The position numbers were made by a program, and so were the translations under genes. From positions 1 through 64,000 of the forward strand of contig JBCBEC010000007.1 in the NCBI GenBank assembly GCA_038528965.1: a stretch of DNA of 64,000 bases, read 5' to 3'. Of this stretch, positions 49,266 through 59,100 are shown one piece after another (position 1 is the stretch's first letter; each line of letters begins with the position of its first letter). This DNA comes from Lewinella sp038528965 (GTDB lineage: Bacteria; Bacteroidota; Bacteroidia; Chitinophagales; Saprospiraceae). The notes below the pieces were generated by a model, which did no database searches, had not been told where the DNA came from, and saw only the letters and a list, made by a program, of their open reading frames with translations.

Positions 49266-49814
49266 TCACACTGAGTTAATAAGTTTACGCATTCGTTGTA
49301 GGCAATCGAATTTTCGTTTTCGTGCCGATCCAGCTCCGCTAAGCTGTAAATCTTCGGCCACGGCCTCCATGCTAAAACCGCGTAGGTAGACCATTTCCAA
49401 AATTTCCCGGCATTTGCCATCCATACGGTTGAGGAGATCTCGTACCCAGGCTGCACGTTCTTGTTCCGCAATGCGGTCTTCCACGCTGGCGGGTACAGCT
49501 ACTTCGGGGATCTCTTCCTCCCAACGGTTCTGCGTTCCACCTTGTTTCCGGTAAAGCATTTTCCCTACCCCGAAAAGGTAAGTGCGCAAACTACTGCGTA
49601 AGGGGGCCGCCAGATCGCCGCTGGTCACCTTGCGATGTAGCACTACCATTACATCCTGGTAGAGGCTCGTGACCTGATCGTTACTCCAACTCGTGTGCTT
49701 TAAAAAAAACAAGCGAAAGGGAGAACGCAGATCATCATAGAACGCACGCCAGGCGGTGTCGCCACCTAACGCCAATTCTCGCAGGCGATCCTCGTCTCTT
49801 GCGTATTTGCTCAT
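49266..49814 (-). CDS. ECF-type RNA polymerase sigma factor
   Basis: 182 residues from the ATG at 49814 (MSKYARDEDRLREL). Region 2 lies at about 25-90: WSNDQVTSLYQDVMVVLHRK and RSSLRTYLFGVGKMLYRKQG. Region 4 lies at about 125-180: MDGKCREILEMVYLRGFSME, AVAEDLQLSGAGSARKRKFD, then CLQRMRKLINSV. The longest frame to 49853 adds 13 residues that look non-coding. It directs transcription of unknown targets, and the membrane protein at 48146 is its likely partner. The family 2 repeat occupies the 190-bp gap between the two. Confidence 0.92.
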   Translation of the reverse strand: MSKYARDEDRLRELALGGDTAWRAFYDDLRSPFRLFFLKHTSWSNDQVTSLYQDVMVVLHRKVTSGDLAAPLRSSLRTYLFGVGKMLYRKQGGTQNRWEEEIPEVAVPASVEDRIAEQERAAWVRDLLNRMDGKCREILEMVYLRGFSMEAVAEDLQLSGAGSARKRKFDCLQRMRKLINSV

Positions 49815-49875
49815 TAATGTTGAATTCGGTTGATGTGTTACAAAAAGAACCAAAAATCTGGTGCAAGTTAAGCAA

Positions 49876-51390
49876 TTAAGGTTTTTTACTATTGCCCACC
49901 AACTGTCGACGCATATCTTCTAATGCCTTTCTCGTGCCACTACGTCGCCTTTGCCGCTTGAGAAAAACAGGCGGCGCAGCACGGGCTTCACATTCCACGA
50001 TAGCACAACGTTCACAGGTGGTGTGTACGTCCTTGGTCAGAATGGAAGGATCCGCTAGAAAAGGGAAAGTATCCCGCAGCTGATCGTTCAGTAACAAACC
50101 AATGGTCACACTGCTGCTGTTTTCTGGGTTTTCCCGAGTTGGCTTGGCAATAGCCATACAGAAATAGGCATTGGGCGTATCCCAATAGCGCGAAATTTGA
50201 GCGCCCGTGATGGGGCCCTGATCGGCTTCAATGCCCTGCTTAGTTTTCAGGTGTCCAATCAAACGAATGCTAATCCAGCGCCGGCAGTAGTGCTCGTCCA
50301 GCTGATTTGCGTGTGGATCGTGCAACTGAGATAGGTGCATTTCTTTGGTCACCAATACCTTCTTCAAATCCGGACCGGTAAAGAAGCGCATGAAAAAGAG
50401 GTTTTTCACGCCAAAGTGGTGGGGTAAGATATTAGCCATCCGCTGTACCAACATCTCTGAAGTAACGATACTCTGCTCCATCCACGTCAACAACTCATCT
50501 CCTTGCCAGCTAGACCACTCCGACATTTGCCGAATGTAGTTGACCATAACTGATTCTGGCAGTAACAAGGCAACTGAAAAGTAGGACGCCCGAAAATTCC
50601 CCAGAAGTTGTTCGAAGGACTCAATCTCCAGCATACGGGTCACGTAGGGCCGCTTCTTCTCACCCAGAGCTTGAAAGCCAATTTCCTTGGCCAGCAAAAA
50701 GCGCTCTTGGGCAGGGTTCAGGTCAGGTCCTAAGTATAAGGTCCGCTCCTCGGGCACGTAGACCGAACGTAGGTGCTGCAGTTCAGTACTTCCGGCCAGG
50801 TAAATTCGGTCTATGCTTACCCCGTGTACAGTCTCCAGTAAATGCTCAAAGGTGGCAGTATCCCAAACGCCTTCCGTTTCTGGTTGATGCTCCTGGCGAT
50901 ACATCCGGGCTGCCTTCTCTAGATCAGGAAAGTAATTATCGTGTAAATCCTGGTAGGACCGTAGGGCAGATTTATAAAAGTCCTCACCCTGCATATTAAA
51001 GTTCCGCGTGATTTTGATGACCGTACTAATGAAGGCATTGACTTTTTCGGGCGCCTGAAGCAGAAGCTCAATAAGTTTGGTAGTGGAAATACCAAAGGTT
51101 TCCAAGGGAAAGATTTTGAGAAAATCAGAACGCAGTAACTCTACAATGGGCCGGAGTTTTTTGCTGGGTTCTAGCGACACCAAATAATCGTAATCCGTAT
51201 CTAGTGCCGCAGCCAAGAGGATAATTTTATCCGCCTTAGGGTATTTCTTCCCCTTTTCTATACTGTGCAAATAGGACAAGGCCAGTCCCGTCCGGTCCGA
51301 TAATTGCTTATAGGACAGCTCGGCCTCTTGGCGCAGGTGCTGCACTTTCAGTCCGAAAATCAACTTTACAATATCCGCCTCTTTCAGCAT
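49876..51390 (-). CDS. XRE/ScfR-type regulator with ImmA/IrrE-like domain
   Basis: 504 residues. An N-terminal XRE helix-turn-helix (about 16-70: LRQEAELSYKQLSDRTGLAL then SYLHSIEKGKKYP) precedes an ImmA/IrrE-like region (about 180-280). There the metal-binding HExxH is degenerate, LLAKEIGFQAL (Lys for the first His, Phe for the second), so it is probably not a protease. The C-terminus has the short-chain fatty acyl regulator (ScfR/RamB) signature TCERCAIVECEARAAPP (about 458-474). Family members control acetate, glyoxylate and propionate metabolism in Actinobacteria and others. It is divergent from PEP carboxykinase, with two perfect palindromes between. An autoregulatory operator at 51421-51444 is likely. 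Confidence 0.9.
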   Translation of the reverse strand: MLKEADIVKLIFGLKVQHLRQEAELSYKQLSDRTGLALSYLHSIEKGKKYPKADKIILLAAALDTDYDYLVSLEPSKKLRPIVELLRSDFLKIFPLETFGISTTKLIELLLQAPEKVNAFISTVIKITRNFNMQGEDFYKSALRSYQDLHDNYFPDLEKAARMYRQEHQPETEGVWDTATFEHLLETVHGVSIDRIYLAGSTELQHLRSVYVPEERTLYLGPDLNPAQERFLLAKEIGFQALGEKKRPYVTRMLEIESFEQLLGNFRASYFSVALLLPESVMVNYIRQMSEWSSWQGDELLTWMEQSIVTSEMLVQRMANILPHHFGVKNLFFMRFFTGPDLKKVLVTKEMHLSQLHDPHANQLDEHYCRRWISIRLIGHLKTKQGIEADQGPITGAQISRYWDTPNAYFCMAIAKPTRENPENSSSVTIGLLLNDQLRDTFPFLADPSILTKDVHTTCERCAIVECEARAAPPVFLKRQRRRSGTRKALEDMRRQLVGNSKKP

Positions 51391-51420
51391 GCTCTGGTAG
51401 CGTTTCTCGATTAGTATAAG

Positions 51421-51444
51421 TGTTCTTGATAGCTATCAAGAACA
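51421..51444. promoter_or_regulatory. 24-bp perfect palindrome upstream of the XRE/ScfR gene
   Basis: Left half TGTTCTTGATAG (51421-51432) and its exact reverse complement CTATCAAGAACA (51433-51444). It ends 30 bp before the regulator's ATG at 51390, a position that fits autoregulation. There is no T-run, so a terminator is unlikely. Confidence 0.7.
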
Positions 51445-51624
51445 TTCGCAAGCCTATATTAAAAGGTGGTGGTATGACTTGGGCTAAAGGGGGTACTTCT
51501 CAAAACGTCACCGTTTAGCGGCGACATTAATCATCGTTTTCGGTTGGGACTGCTGCTAATTTAGCTCTTGAAATCGGAACTACAGCACAATTCTGAGAAA
51601 AAGCACCGATGAGATTAAATTTTT

Positions 51625-51649
51625 CTTTTAGAGAAAATTTCTCTAAAAG
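51625..51649. promoter_or_regulatory. 25-bp perfect palindrome upstream of pckA
   Basis: Left half CTTTTAGAGAAA (51625-51636), one central A, and its exact reverse complement TTTCTCTAAAAG (51638-51649). It lies 138 bp before the pckA start. The half-site is unrelated to the palindrome at 51421. It is a candidate operator for catabolite or gluconeogenic control. The rest of the 396-bp gap holds no gene. Confidence 0.65.
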
Positions 51650-51786
51650 TGAAAAAATCCATAACTTGCGCGCAGTTCTGAATCCCAAAGGGGAATTCAG
51701 CGTGCTTTTAACCTCAAAAACAGGTGGCAACCGTGCGGCTTGTTTCGGCTTACTTCACACAACATCAATACTTAAACAACGAAGTC

Positions 51787-53406
51787 ATGCTACAATTCGG
51801 TATCAAAAATCCTGAGGCAAAACTGGAAGACCTTGGTATCAAAAACTACCGCAAGGCCTACTGGAACCAAAGCCCAGAGTTTCTACAAGAAGCTGCCATT
51901 ATCCGTGAGCAGGGTGTCCTGGCTGACACTGGTGCACTAGCTATTAGTACGGGTAAGTTTACGGGACGATCTCCACAAGACCGTTTCATTGTTAAGGACG
52001 CGATTACAGAAAATACCGTTGATTGGAACGCTATCAACATGTCTTTCGACTCAGCGGCTTTTGATCGATTGTACGATAAGATTACGGCTTACTTTGCCGG
52101 GCGTGATGCTTTTGTACGCGACGCCTTCGCTTGTGCCGATGAAAAATACCGGATTGGCGTACGCGTCGTCAATGAATATCCGTGGAGCAACATGTTTGTC
52201 TACAACATGTTCCTACGCCCTTCCGCTGAGGAATTGCGTGAGTTCACACCTGATTGGACCGTGATCAACGCGCCTGGCTTCATGGCTATTCCTGAGATCG
52301 ACGGTACCCGCCAAGAGAACTTTGCCATTATCAACTTCACTCGCCGCTGCGCCATTGTTGGTGGTACGGGTTATACTGGTGAGATTAAGAAGGGTATTTT
52401 CGCAGTACTCAACTTTATCCTGCCGACCCAGCGCAACGTTTTGAGCATGCACTGTTCTGCGAACGTTGGACAAGAGGGCGATGTAGCGATCTTCTTCGGT
52501 TTGTCGGGAACGGGTAAGACGACCCTTTCTGCCGACCCCGATCGTGCCTTGATTGGTGATGATGAGCACGGCTGGTCAGAAGAAGGTGTATTCAACTTTG
52601 AAGGCGGCTGCTACGCTAAGACCATCGATCTTACCGAAGAAAAAGAACCAGATATCTACCGCGCTATTCGTCACGGTGCCATTCTGGAAAACATCGTATT
52701 TCACGAGAATACGCGCAAAGTGGACTACGAGGACAGCTCAATTACTCAGAATACCCGAGTGAGCTATCCGATCCATCACATTGATAATGCACTGGAAAAG
52801 TCGGTTGCGGGTCACCCTACCAATATTTTCTTCCTGACTTGTGACGCCTTCGGTGTACTGCCTCCGATCTCTCGTCTATCTCCTGAGCAGGCGGCCTACT
52901 TCTTTATCTCTGGCTACACCGCTAAGGTAGCAGGGACCGAGCTCGGTATTGACGAGCCCGTACCAAGCTTCTCTGCCGGATTCGGTGCGCCATTCTTGCC
53001 ACTCCATCCCGGTAAATATGCCGATATGCTGAGCGACAAAATGCAACGCCACGGCACGCGGGTATGGCTGGTCAACACTGGCTGGGCCAATGGTCCTTAC
53101 GGAGTAGGAAGTCGCATTAAGCTGAAGTACACCCGGGCCATGATTACTGCCGCCCTAAGTGGTGAATTGGATCAGGTAGAGTACTCTACTCACACGATCT
53201 TCGGTATCAAGCAGCCGCGCGAATGTCCGAACGTGCCAAACGACATCCTCAGCCCGAGAGCTTCTTGGAAAAACGATGAAGCTTTTTACGAGCAGGCCAA
53301 TAAACTGGCTACCGCCTTCAACGAAAACTTTAGGAAGTACGAAGCGGGGGTTAGTGAAGCCGTAAAACAAGCTGCTCCGGTATTAGTAGAAGAAATTCCT
53401 GCCTAA
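51787..53406 (+). CDS. pckA: Phosphoenolpyruvate carboxykinase (ATP)
   Basis: 539 residues from the ATG at 51787 (MLQFGIKNPEA); the frame extends to 51724 but the extra 21 residues are unlike the family. It makes phosphoenolpyruvate from oxaloacetate with ATP (EC 4.1.1.49), the first committed step of gluconeogenesis. Conserved pieces are TGRSPQDRFIV, FSAGFGAPFL, the kinase P-loop GLSGTGKTTLS (about 241-251), DDEHGWSEEGVFNFEGGCYA and MQRHGTRVWLVNTGW. The ScfR-type regulator is divergent and could control it with the palindromes in the gap. A rho-independent terminator follows at 53449. Confidence 0.97.
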   Translation: MLQFGIKNPEAKLEDLGIKNYRKAYWNQSPEFLQEAAIIREQGVLADTGALAISTGKFTGRSPQDRFIVKDAITENTVDWNAINMSFDSAAFDRLYDKITAYFAGRDAFVRDAFACADEKYRIGVRVVNEYPWSNMFVYNMFLRPSAEELREFTPDWTVINAPGFMAIPEIDGTRQENFAIINFTRRCAIVGGTGYTGEIKKGIFAVLNFILPTQRNVLSMHCSANVGQEGDVAIFFGLSGTGKTTLSADPDRALIGDDEHGWSEEGVFNFEGGCYAKTIDLTEEKEPDIYRAIRHGAILENIVFHENTRKVDYEDSSITQNTRVSYPIHHIDNALEKSVAGHPTNIFFLTCDAFGVLPPISRLSPEQAAYFFISGYTAKVAGTELGIDEPVPSFSAGFGAPFLPLHPGKYADMLSDKMQRHGTRVWLVNTGWANGPYGVGSRIKLKYTRAMITAALSGELDQVEYSTHTIFGIKQPRECPNVPNDILSPRASWKNDEAFYEQANKLATAFNENFRKYEAGVSEAVKQAAPVLVEEIPA

Positions 53407-53448
53407 GTAGCAGTATAGCAAGACTAAGTAATTCATACACTTTTTATT

Positions 53449-53485
53449 AAAAGGAAGTCTCCCCCGGGAGGCTTCCTTTTATTTT
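53449..53485 (+). terminator. Terminator of pckA
   Basis: AAAAGGAAGTCTCC (53449-53462) pairs with GGAGGCTTCCTTTT (53467-53480) with one mismatch, and ATTTT follows. The remaining 53486-53746 gap is gene-free, with a possible promoter element (TTACTTTG, 53546-53553) and AT-rich leader sequence. Confidence 0.85.
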
Positions 53486-53746
53486 ACCAAAATACCCTGT
53501 CACAAAATTTCCCCCTGATATCCAAGCATTAATTAATCGTTTTATTTACTTTGCACCAATTATAAAGAACAAGTAATACCAAAGACTACCCCCTCCTCCG
53601 ACTAGACCTTCAGTTTATACAATTAATAAGGCTTGTTCCCACTTTTTTCGTCTGACGTGATCAAAAGGTCACCCCTATCGTGCATTTACCCGATTGCTAA
53701 GAACAAGAGTTGAATTTTATTTCTGGTATAAAACTTTTTTTCATTC

Positions 53747-56062
53747 ATGAGAAATGTCTATCTATCTCTGATGGGTATCCTATTCTTTGCGGGTACCTTC
53801 TTCACTAACACACTCCAAGCACAACGAAACTGCGGCGCTACGGAATATCTGGAAATGCAGATGGAACAAGATCCAAAGCGTGCAATCAAAATGGATCAAA
53901 TTGAGCGGCAGACCCGCCAATTTCTCCGAAACTCCAATTCCCGTGCCGTAAATGGTACCATTACTATTCCAGTTGTTGTCCACGTTGTCTACAACAATGG
54001 CACTGAGAACATTAGCGATGCTCAGATTCAGTCACAAATGGATGTGATTAACGCCGACTTCCGTCGCACCAATAGCGATGCGGATAATGTGTGGTCACAA
54101 GCAGCCGATTCTGAAATCGAATTTTGCCTCGCCACTGTAGATCCTAGTGGCAACCCTACCAACGGTATTACCCGTACTTCCACCACTAGAACTTCATTCT
54201 CCACCAATGATGACATGAAATTTGACAGTCGTGGTGGTAAGGATGCCTGGCCCCGTGATGACTACCTCAATATGTGGGTCTGTGATATCTCCGGCGGTAT
54301 CCTCGGCTATGCTCAATTTCCTGGTGGCGCTGCTTCTACCGACGGTGTAGTAATGGACTACCAGTACTTCGGTACCATTGGTACAGCAACGGCTCCTTTT
54401 GACCTGGGTCGTACGACTACCCACGAGATTGGTCACTGGTTGAATTTACGCCACATCTGGGGTGATGGTGGTTGCGGTGTTGATGACTTTGTAGGCGACA
54501 CCCCAACATCTGATGCACCTAACTATGGTTGTACACTGGGCCACGTTTCTTGTGGCTCTACGGATATGGTACAGAACTACATGGACTACTCCGATGATGC
54601 TTGTATGAACCTGTACACCACTGGTCAGAAAGACCGCATGCGCGCCTTGTTTGATACTGGTGGCTTCCGCGAAAGCCTGCTTTCTTCTGGTGGTTGTGGC
54701 ACACCTGCTACACCTACCTGTAACGACGGTATTCAGAATGGTAACGAAACCGGTGTTGACTGCGGTGGGTCGGATTGCCCTGCTTGTCCTCCACAAACTT
54801 GTACCGATGTAGTCGTTTCTATCCTAACGGACAACTATCCTGGCGAAACAACTTGGCAGATCACCAATGCTGGTGGCGCTGTAGTTGCATCTGGCGGCCC
54901 TTATGGTAGCACTGGTACACTATTTACAAGCAACGAGTGTCTAGATGACGGTTGCTATGACTTCACCATTTTCGACTCTTACGGTGACGGTATCTGCTGT
55001 GCTTATGGTAATGGCAGCTATTCTGTTACGGTAGATGGTCAAACTGTTGCTTCGGGTGGCGCATTTGCTTCCAGCGAAACGACTAACTTCTGTATTGGCG
55101 GCAGTTCAGGTCCTACTTGTGATGACGGCATCCAGAATGGTGACGAAACTGGCGTTGACTGTGGTGGCTCTAGCTGCCCTGCTTGCCCTCCCCCCCCACC
55201 GACTTGTGATGATGGCATCCAAAACGGTAATGAGACCGGTGTTGACTGCGGTGGCCCAGACTGTGATCCTTGTAACACGGGCTGTAGCACTGTACAGGTA
55301 GACTCAGAAAACTTTGACAGTGGCTGGGGTATCTGGAATGATGGTGGCTCTGACTGTCGTCGTAGCTCGCGTGATGCTCAATACGCCAACAGTGGTAATT
55401 TCTGCGTGCGTCTACGTGATAACACCAGCACTTCTGTAATGACTACTGATCAATTGAACTTGGCCGGCTTCGAGGAAGTAACCATCGACTTCACCTACCT
55501 TGGTGTGAGCATGGAAACTGGCGAAGACTTCTGGTTGCAAGCCTCTGTAGATGGCGGTGCTTATCAGACTCTTTCAACTTGGGCAAGCGGCAGTGAATTC
55601 AGTAACAACGTACGTGAATTTGAATCAGTAGTTATCACTGGTGCATTCACTAGCAATATTCGCTTCCGCTTCCGTTGTGATGCTAGCGCAAACGGTGACC
55701 GCGTATACATTGATGATGCAAACATCTCTGGTTGTAGCAACGGCGCTCGCATGAGCAACGAAGAGCTGCTAGCTGGTGTAGAAGAGGTGAAAGCGCCTAG
55801 TTTGGCACAAGTTCTTCTCTTCCCGAATCCAACTAGTGATCTATTGAACGTTGACTTTGACTTCAACCAACAGATCGACGGTCAAGTGCAGGTATTAGTA
55901 ACGGATATCACCGGTAAGACTGTTCAAAATCTACAGTGGAATGCCACTGCGGGTAAGCAGCGCCAGACTATTGATGTAAGTCAGATGGCCGCTGGTATCT
56001 ACATGTTGCATTTGATCAACGGAGATGAGCGTATGACACAGAAATTTGTGGTCAATAAATAA
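53747..56062 (+). CDS. M43-type zinc metalloprotease with Cys repeats and T9SS sorting domain
   Basis: 771 residues. A signal peptide (YLSLMGILFFAGTFFTNTLQ) and a propeptide precede the cytophagalysin/pappalysin-type catalytic domain. It has the HEIGHWLNLRH zinc site (His 226, 230 and 236, Glu 227) and a Met-turn (NYMDYSDDACMNLYTTGQKD). The middle has three tandem CDDGIQNGNETGVDCGG repeats (about 325-350, 455-480 and 484-510), separated by beta domains (VSILTDNYPGETTWQITNAG). A MAM/jelly-roll-like domain (about 520-660) and a T9SS type A tail (LLFPNPTSD onward) complete it. It is a secreted surface protease. Substrates are not known. Confidence 0.93.
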   Translation: MRNVYLSLMGILFFAGTFFTNTLQAQRNCGATEYLEMQMEQDPKRAIKMDQIERQTRQFLRNSNSRAVNGTITIPVVVHVVYNNGTENISDAQIQSQMDVINADFRRTNSDADNVWSQAADSEIEFCLATVDPSGNPTNGITRTSTTRTSFSTNDDMKFDSRGGKDAWPRDDYLNMWVCDISGGILGYAQFPGGAASTDGVVMDYQYFGTIGTATAPFDLGRTTTHEIGHWLNLRHIWGDGGCGVDDFVGDTPTSDAPNYGCTLGHVSCGSTDMVQNYMDYSDDACMNLYTTGQKDRMRALFDTGGFRESLLSSGGCGTPATPTCNDGIQNGNETGVDCGGSDCPACPPQTCTDVVVSILTDNYPGETTWQITNAGGAVVASGGPYGSTGTLFTSNECLDDGCYDFTIFDSYGDGICCAYGNGSYSVTVDGQTVASGGAFASSETTNFCIGGSSGPTCDDGIQNGDETGVDCGGSSCPACPPPPPTCDDGIQNGNETGVDCGGPDCDPCNTGCSTVQVDSENFDSGWGIWNDGGSDCRRSSRDAQYANSGNFCVRLRDNTSTSVMTTDQLNLAGFEEVTIDFTYLGVSMETGEDFWLQASVDGGAYQTLSTWASGSEFSNNVREFESVVITGAFTSNIRFRFRCDASANGDRVYIDDANISGCSNGARMSNEELLAGVEEVKAPSLAQVLLFPNPTSDLLNVDFDFNQQIDGQVQVLVTDITGKTVQNLQWNATAGKQRQTIDVSQMAAGIYMLHLINGDERMTQKFVVNK

Positions 56063-56130
56063 GCCAATATTCCTTTAGCTATTGGCTTAAGATAGCAGAG
56101 CCCCGTCGGAATGTCCGGCGGGGCTTTTTG
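56061..56130 (+). terminator. Tandem hairpin terminator
   Basis: First hairpin: AAGCCAATA (56061-56069) pairs with TATTGGCTT (56080-56088). Second: AGCCCCGTCGGA (56099-56110) pairs with TCCGGCGGGGCT (56114-56125) with one mismatch, followed by a T-run. The second is a strong rho-independent terminator for the protease gene. Confidence 0.88.
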
Positions 56131-56179
56131 TTACAAGAAACGTTAATGTTATGAAACCAATAGAACTAAGTGATACTTC

Positions 56180-59100
56180 TTACTCTGAGTTAATCTTGGT
56201 GAAGGGGGCTCTGGCAATATTTCCATTTTCATCCTGTAGCAACAGATAATAGGCCCCCTCCGGTAATGAATGCACCATTAGTTGATGTTGCCCCTGCTGC
56301 CTAGGAGTCCATTTTTGCAATAATTGACCATTTACATTGTAGATGGCTATTTGCTGTAAATACACCTCATCTGGCCAGGTAAGGGTGAGAGGTCCGGTAG
56401 TGGGATTTGGTGAAAGCGTAATGTCATCCTGCCAAGCTGGGTCTGAGGTATTAGTTAGCACATCAATCTGGAAAATCGTCAGGCTATCACAGCCATTTGC
56501 GCCAATGCTATACTCGATTACCGTGGTATCCTGACTTATCCAAATATCCTGCCACAAGCCTGGGTTGTCCAGGCCGACTGGTACTATTGTTTCGGCTAGG
56601 GATAGCACTTCAATTTGTGTCACATACACCTCTTCCCAGTCATCAAATTCGATTAGTTCTTGCAAAAAGGTATCCTGCGTCATCACGATCCCCTCTACCG
56701 TTTCCCCAGCACAAATGGTGATGTTTTCCACAAATTCAAGTCGTGGTTTACGGATGGTATGCCGCGTATAATTTGTGATAATTGGTGGATTAAAGTCAAA
56801 ATAAATACCCGCCCTATTTTCAATCAGAGAGAGCGCGGGGGCTGCTGCAAGTGGCACTATGGAGTAAGAAAACAAGCCTTGACTCCCCACCAAATTGGAG
56901 GTACTATCTGGCAAATTGATGTCAGGATAGGTTACGATCAAAGTACGATCCGCTAGGATTTGCCATTCGTAGGCATGCGAACTGGATACCGGCTGAAAGG
57001 TCGATAAATCAAGAAAGGGAGAGAGCGTGTCTTTTAATACTACAGTTCGTGCCAGATCAGTTCCCGTATTTTGAAAATGGATGGTATAAGTCAATTTCCA
57101 GTCTTTCTCGATTAGGTGATCAGGTCCAATTCCGGTAGGATAAGCTTCCTTGATATTCGGATCAAAGGGTCCAATAACAGAGCGACAAACTTGGGCAGAA
57201 AATGGGTCACCCTCCATATTGGGCAAACTGAGTATCGGGTCATTATCAACCTCATCACAAGCTTGATGCAGAAGTCTAACAGCTTCGGGGAAGGGATGCC
57301 CCGCTGGTTGATCAATACTGAAGCGCAAGTCCTCATCTCGGCGCGGAACTCTGACAATCACCGATTCGTCTGGATTCAGCTGCACTTCGCCCTCCAAAAA
57401 AATGACGATATCATCGTTGACGATATGGACGCGATAGGCTTGCGGTTCATCCATACCCCCACTGCCAGTATTGGTTAGCTGGAAGGCAACCGAATCTTGT
57501 TCGCAGCTTGCATCAGCCTGGAGTTGAGCCCCGTTCCACATCAGTGCCATATCATCATTGCAAAGGTCATTGGGCGAAATTTGGGCAACAAAACATACCT
57601 CTTCGTCCAACTGCAAAGCCTCACAGTCGGGTTCAAACTCCAAGATGATAGAACCGCTACCGCCGACCGGTACTTCAGCCAAATCAAACACCAGGCTCGT
57701 ATCCGTACTGGAAGCCCAGGGTATGGAGCTACTTACTGGCGTAAAGCGGTCATCGAAAGAAAGACTAATCTGCACCTCTTGAGCAGCGAGTGTACCCACA
57801 TTCTCGTAGCTTACTACTACCGTACTATTAAAGCACTGCCGAATGGGCGTTGTTGCCAGATCAACCCGCAGCAGCGGGCAGAGGGTGTTGGCGGTAGCCG
57901 TAAAATGCACTACCGTAGTCGGGTTTTCAAAAGGGGGTATTAAGAGGCTATCCGTTGGGCAAGTATCCCAGTAAGGGCTTGGGGGAAGAGGTTGTACCAG
58001 ATGTTCATTCGCGCTAGCAGGTAACAAGGCTCCGTAGTGACCATCTTGGTTAGTCAAAATGAGCTGTTCTTGATCCTCACTGATTACTTGTACCGGCCAG
58101 CCCACCATAGGCGGCAACAAAGAATCAAATTGGCAGTTGGCCGTGGAATCCCAGACGACCAAACCTTGTACCGCATGCTCAGGAATGAAATCTAGATCGT
58201 ACCAAATCAAATTGACGGTCGCTAACTCCATTTCCGGATCATCATCCAAATCGCCTAGTACGGGTTCACCAAAATACAGGTAAGGCATTGGGTCTGGCAC
58301 CGGAGTGGGAACGAAGGGGGACAAAGCGTAATTAGAACCAGGAATGCTCAAACGGAAACCTTGCTCTCCGAGCACATCATCTACGCCATCATTGTTTAAA
58401 TCCAAGCCAGTATCCAAAGATTGCGAAAAATCTGCATTGAGCTCCATGGGTATGGGGGCTACGTACGTTCCACTCACTTGATCGAAGGGCACGGTAACCC
58501 AACTGTAGGTTAAGTCATCACCTCGGAGTTGGTAGCGTAAATCCAGGTCACCGTCACCGTCAAAATCGCCCTGCAATAGTTCGCCCAAGAGGATACCGGG
58601 TCCAGGGTCCAAACTTATCCAGGGTGAGAAAATCCCTCCGGCGCTTTCTTGTTTAGCCCATAGGATCACAGTGTTGTTGTATACCAATACATCCGCCAGA
58701 CCATCTTGATTTACGTCTTGATGATGTAGGCGATAACCTACTTCAGGAGGGGTAAGATAGTCGGGTGATTCAACCATGCCATTACCTTCCGCAATTTCGT
58801 TCCACAAGACAGCGATATTTCCGTTGCGTTGCAGCAGCAGTAAATCTGGATCATTATCTCCATCCAAATCACTACTGCCGATCGGATCGGTAAATGCACA
58901 ATCTATAGCGTTGAGTAAATGTAGTTCGTATTGCGCCGGGTCATCAGCAGTGAGTAGATAGAAGACTTGCAAGCGGCCACCAACGATATATTTACCGATG
59001 ACATCCAATCTTTGATCCGCATTTATATCCAGGAAAACAGCCTCCTCAAACTCCTCCGGTAGGTTTATCAATTGTTCGGGATAAGCAAAGTTTCCGAGAC

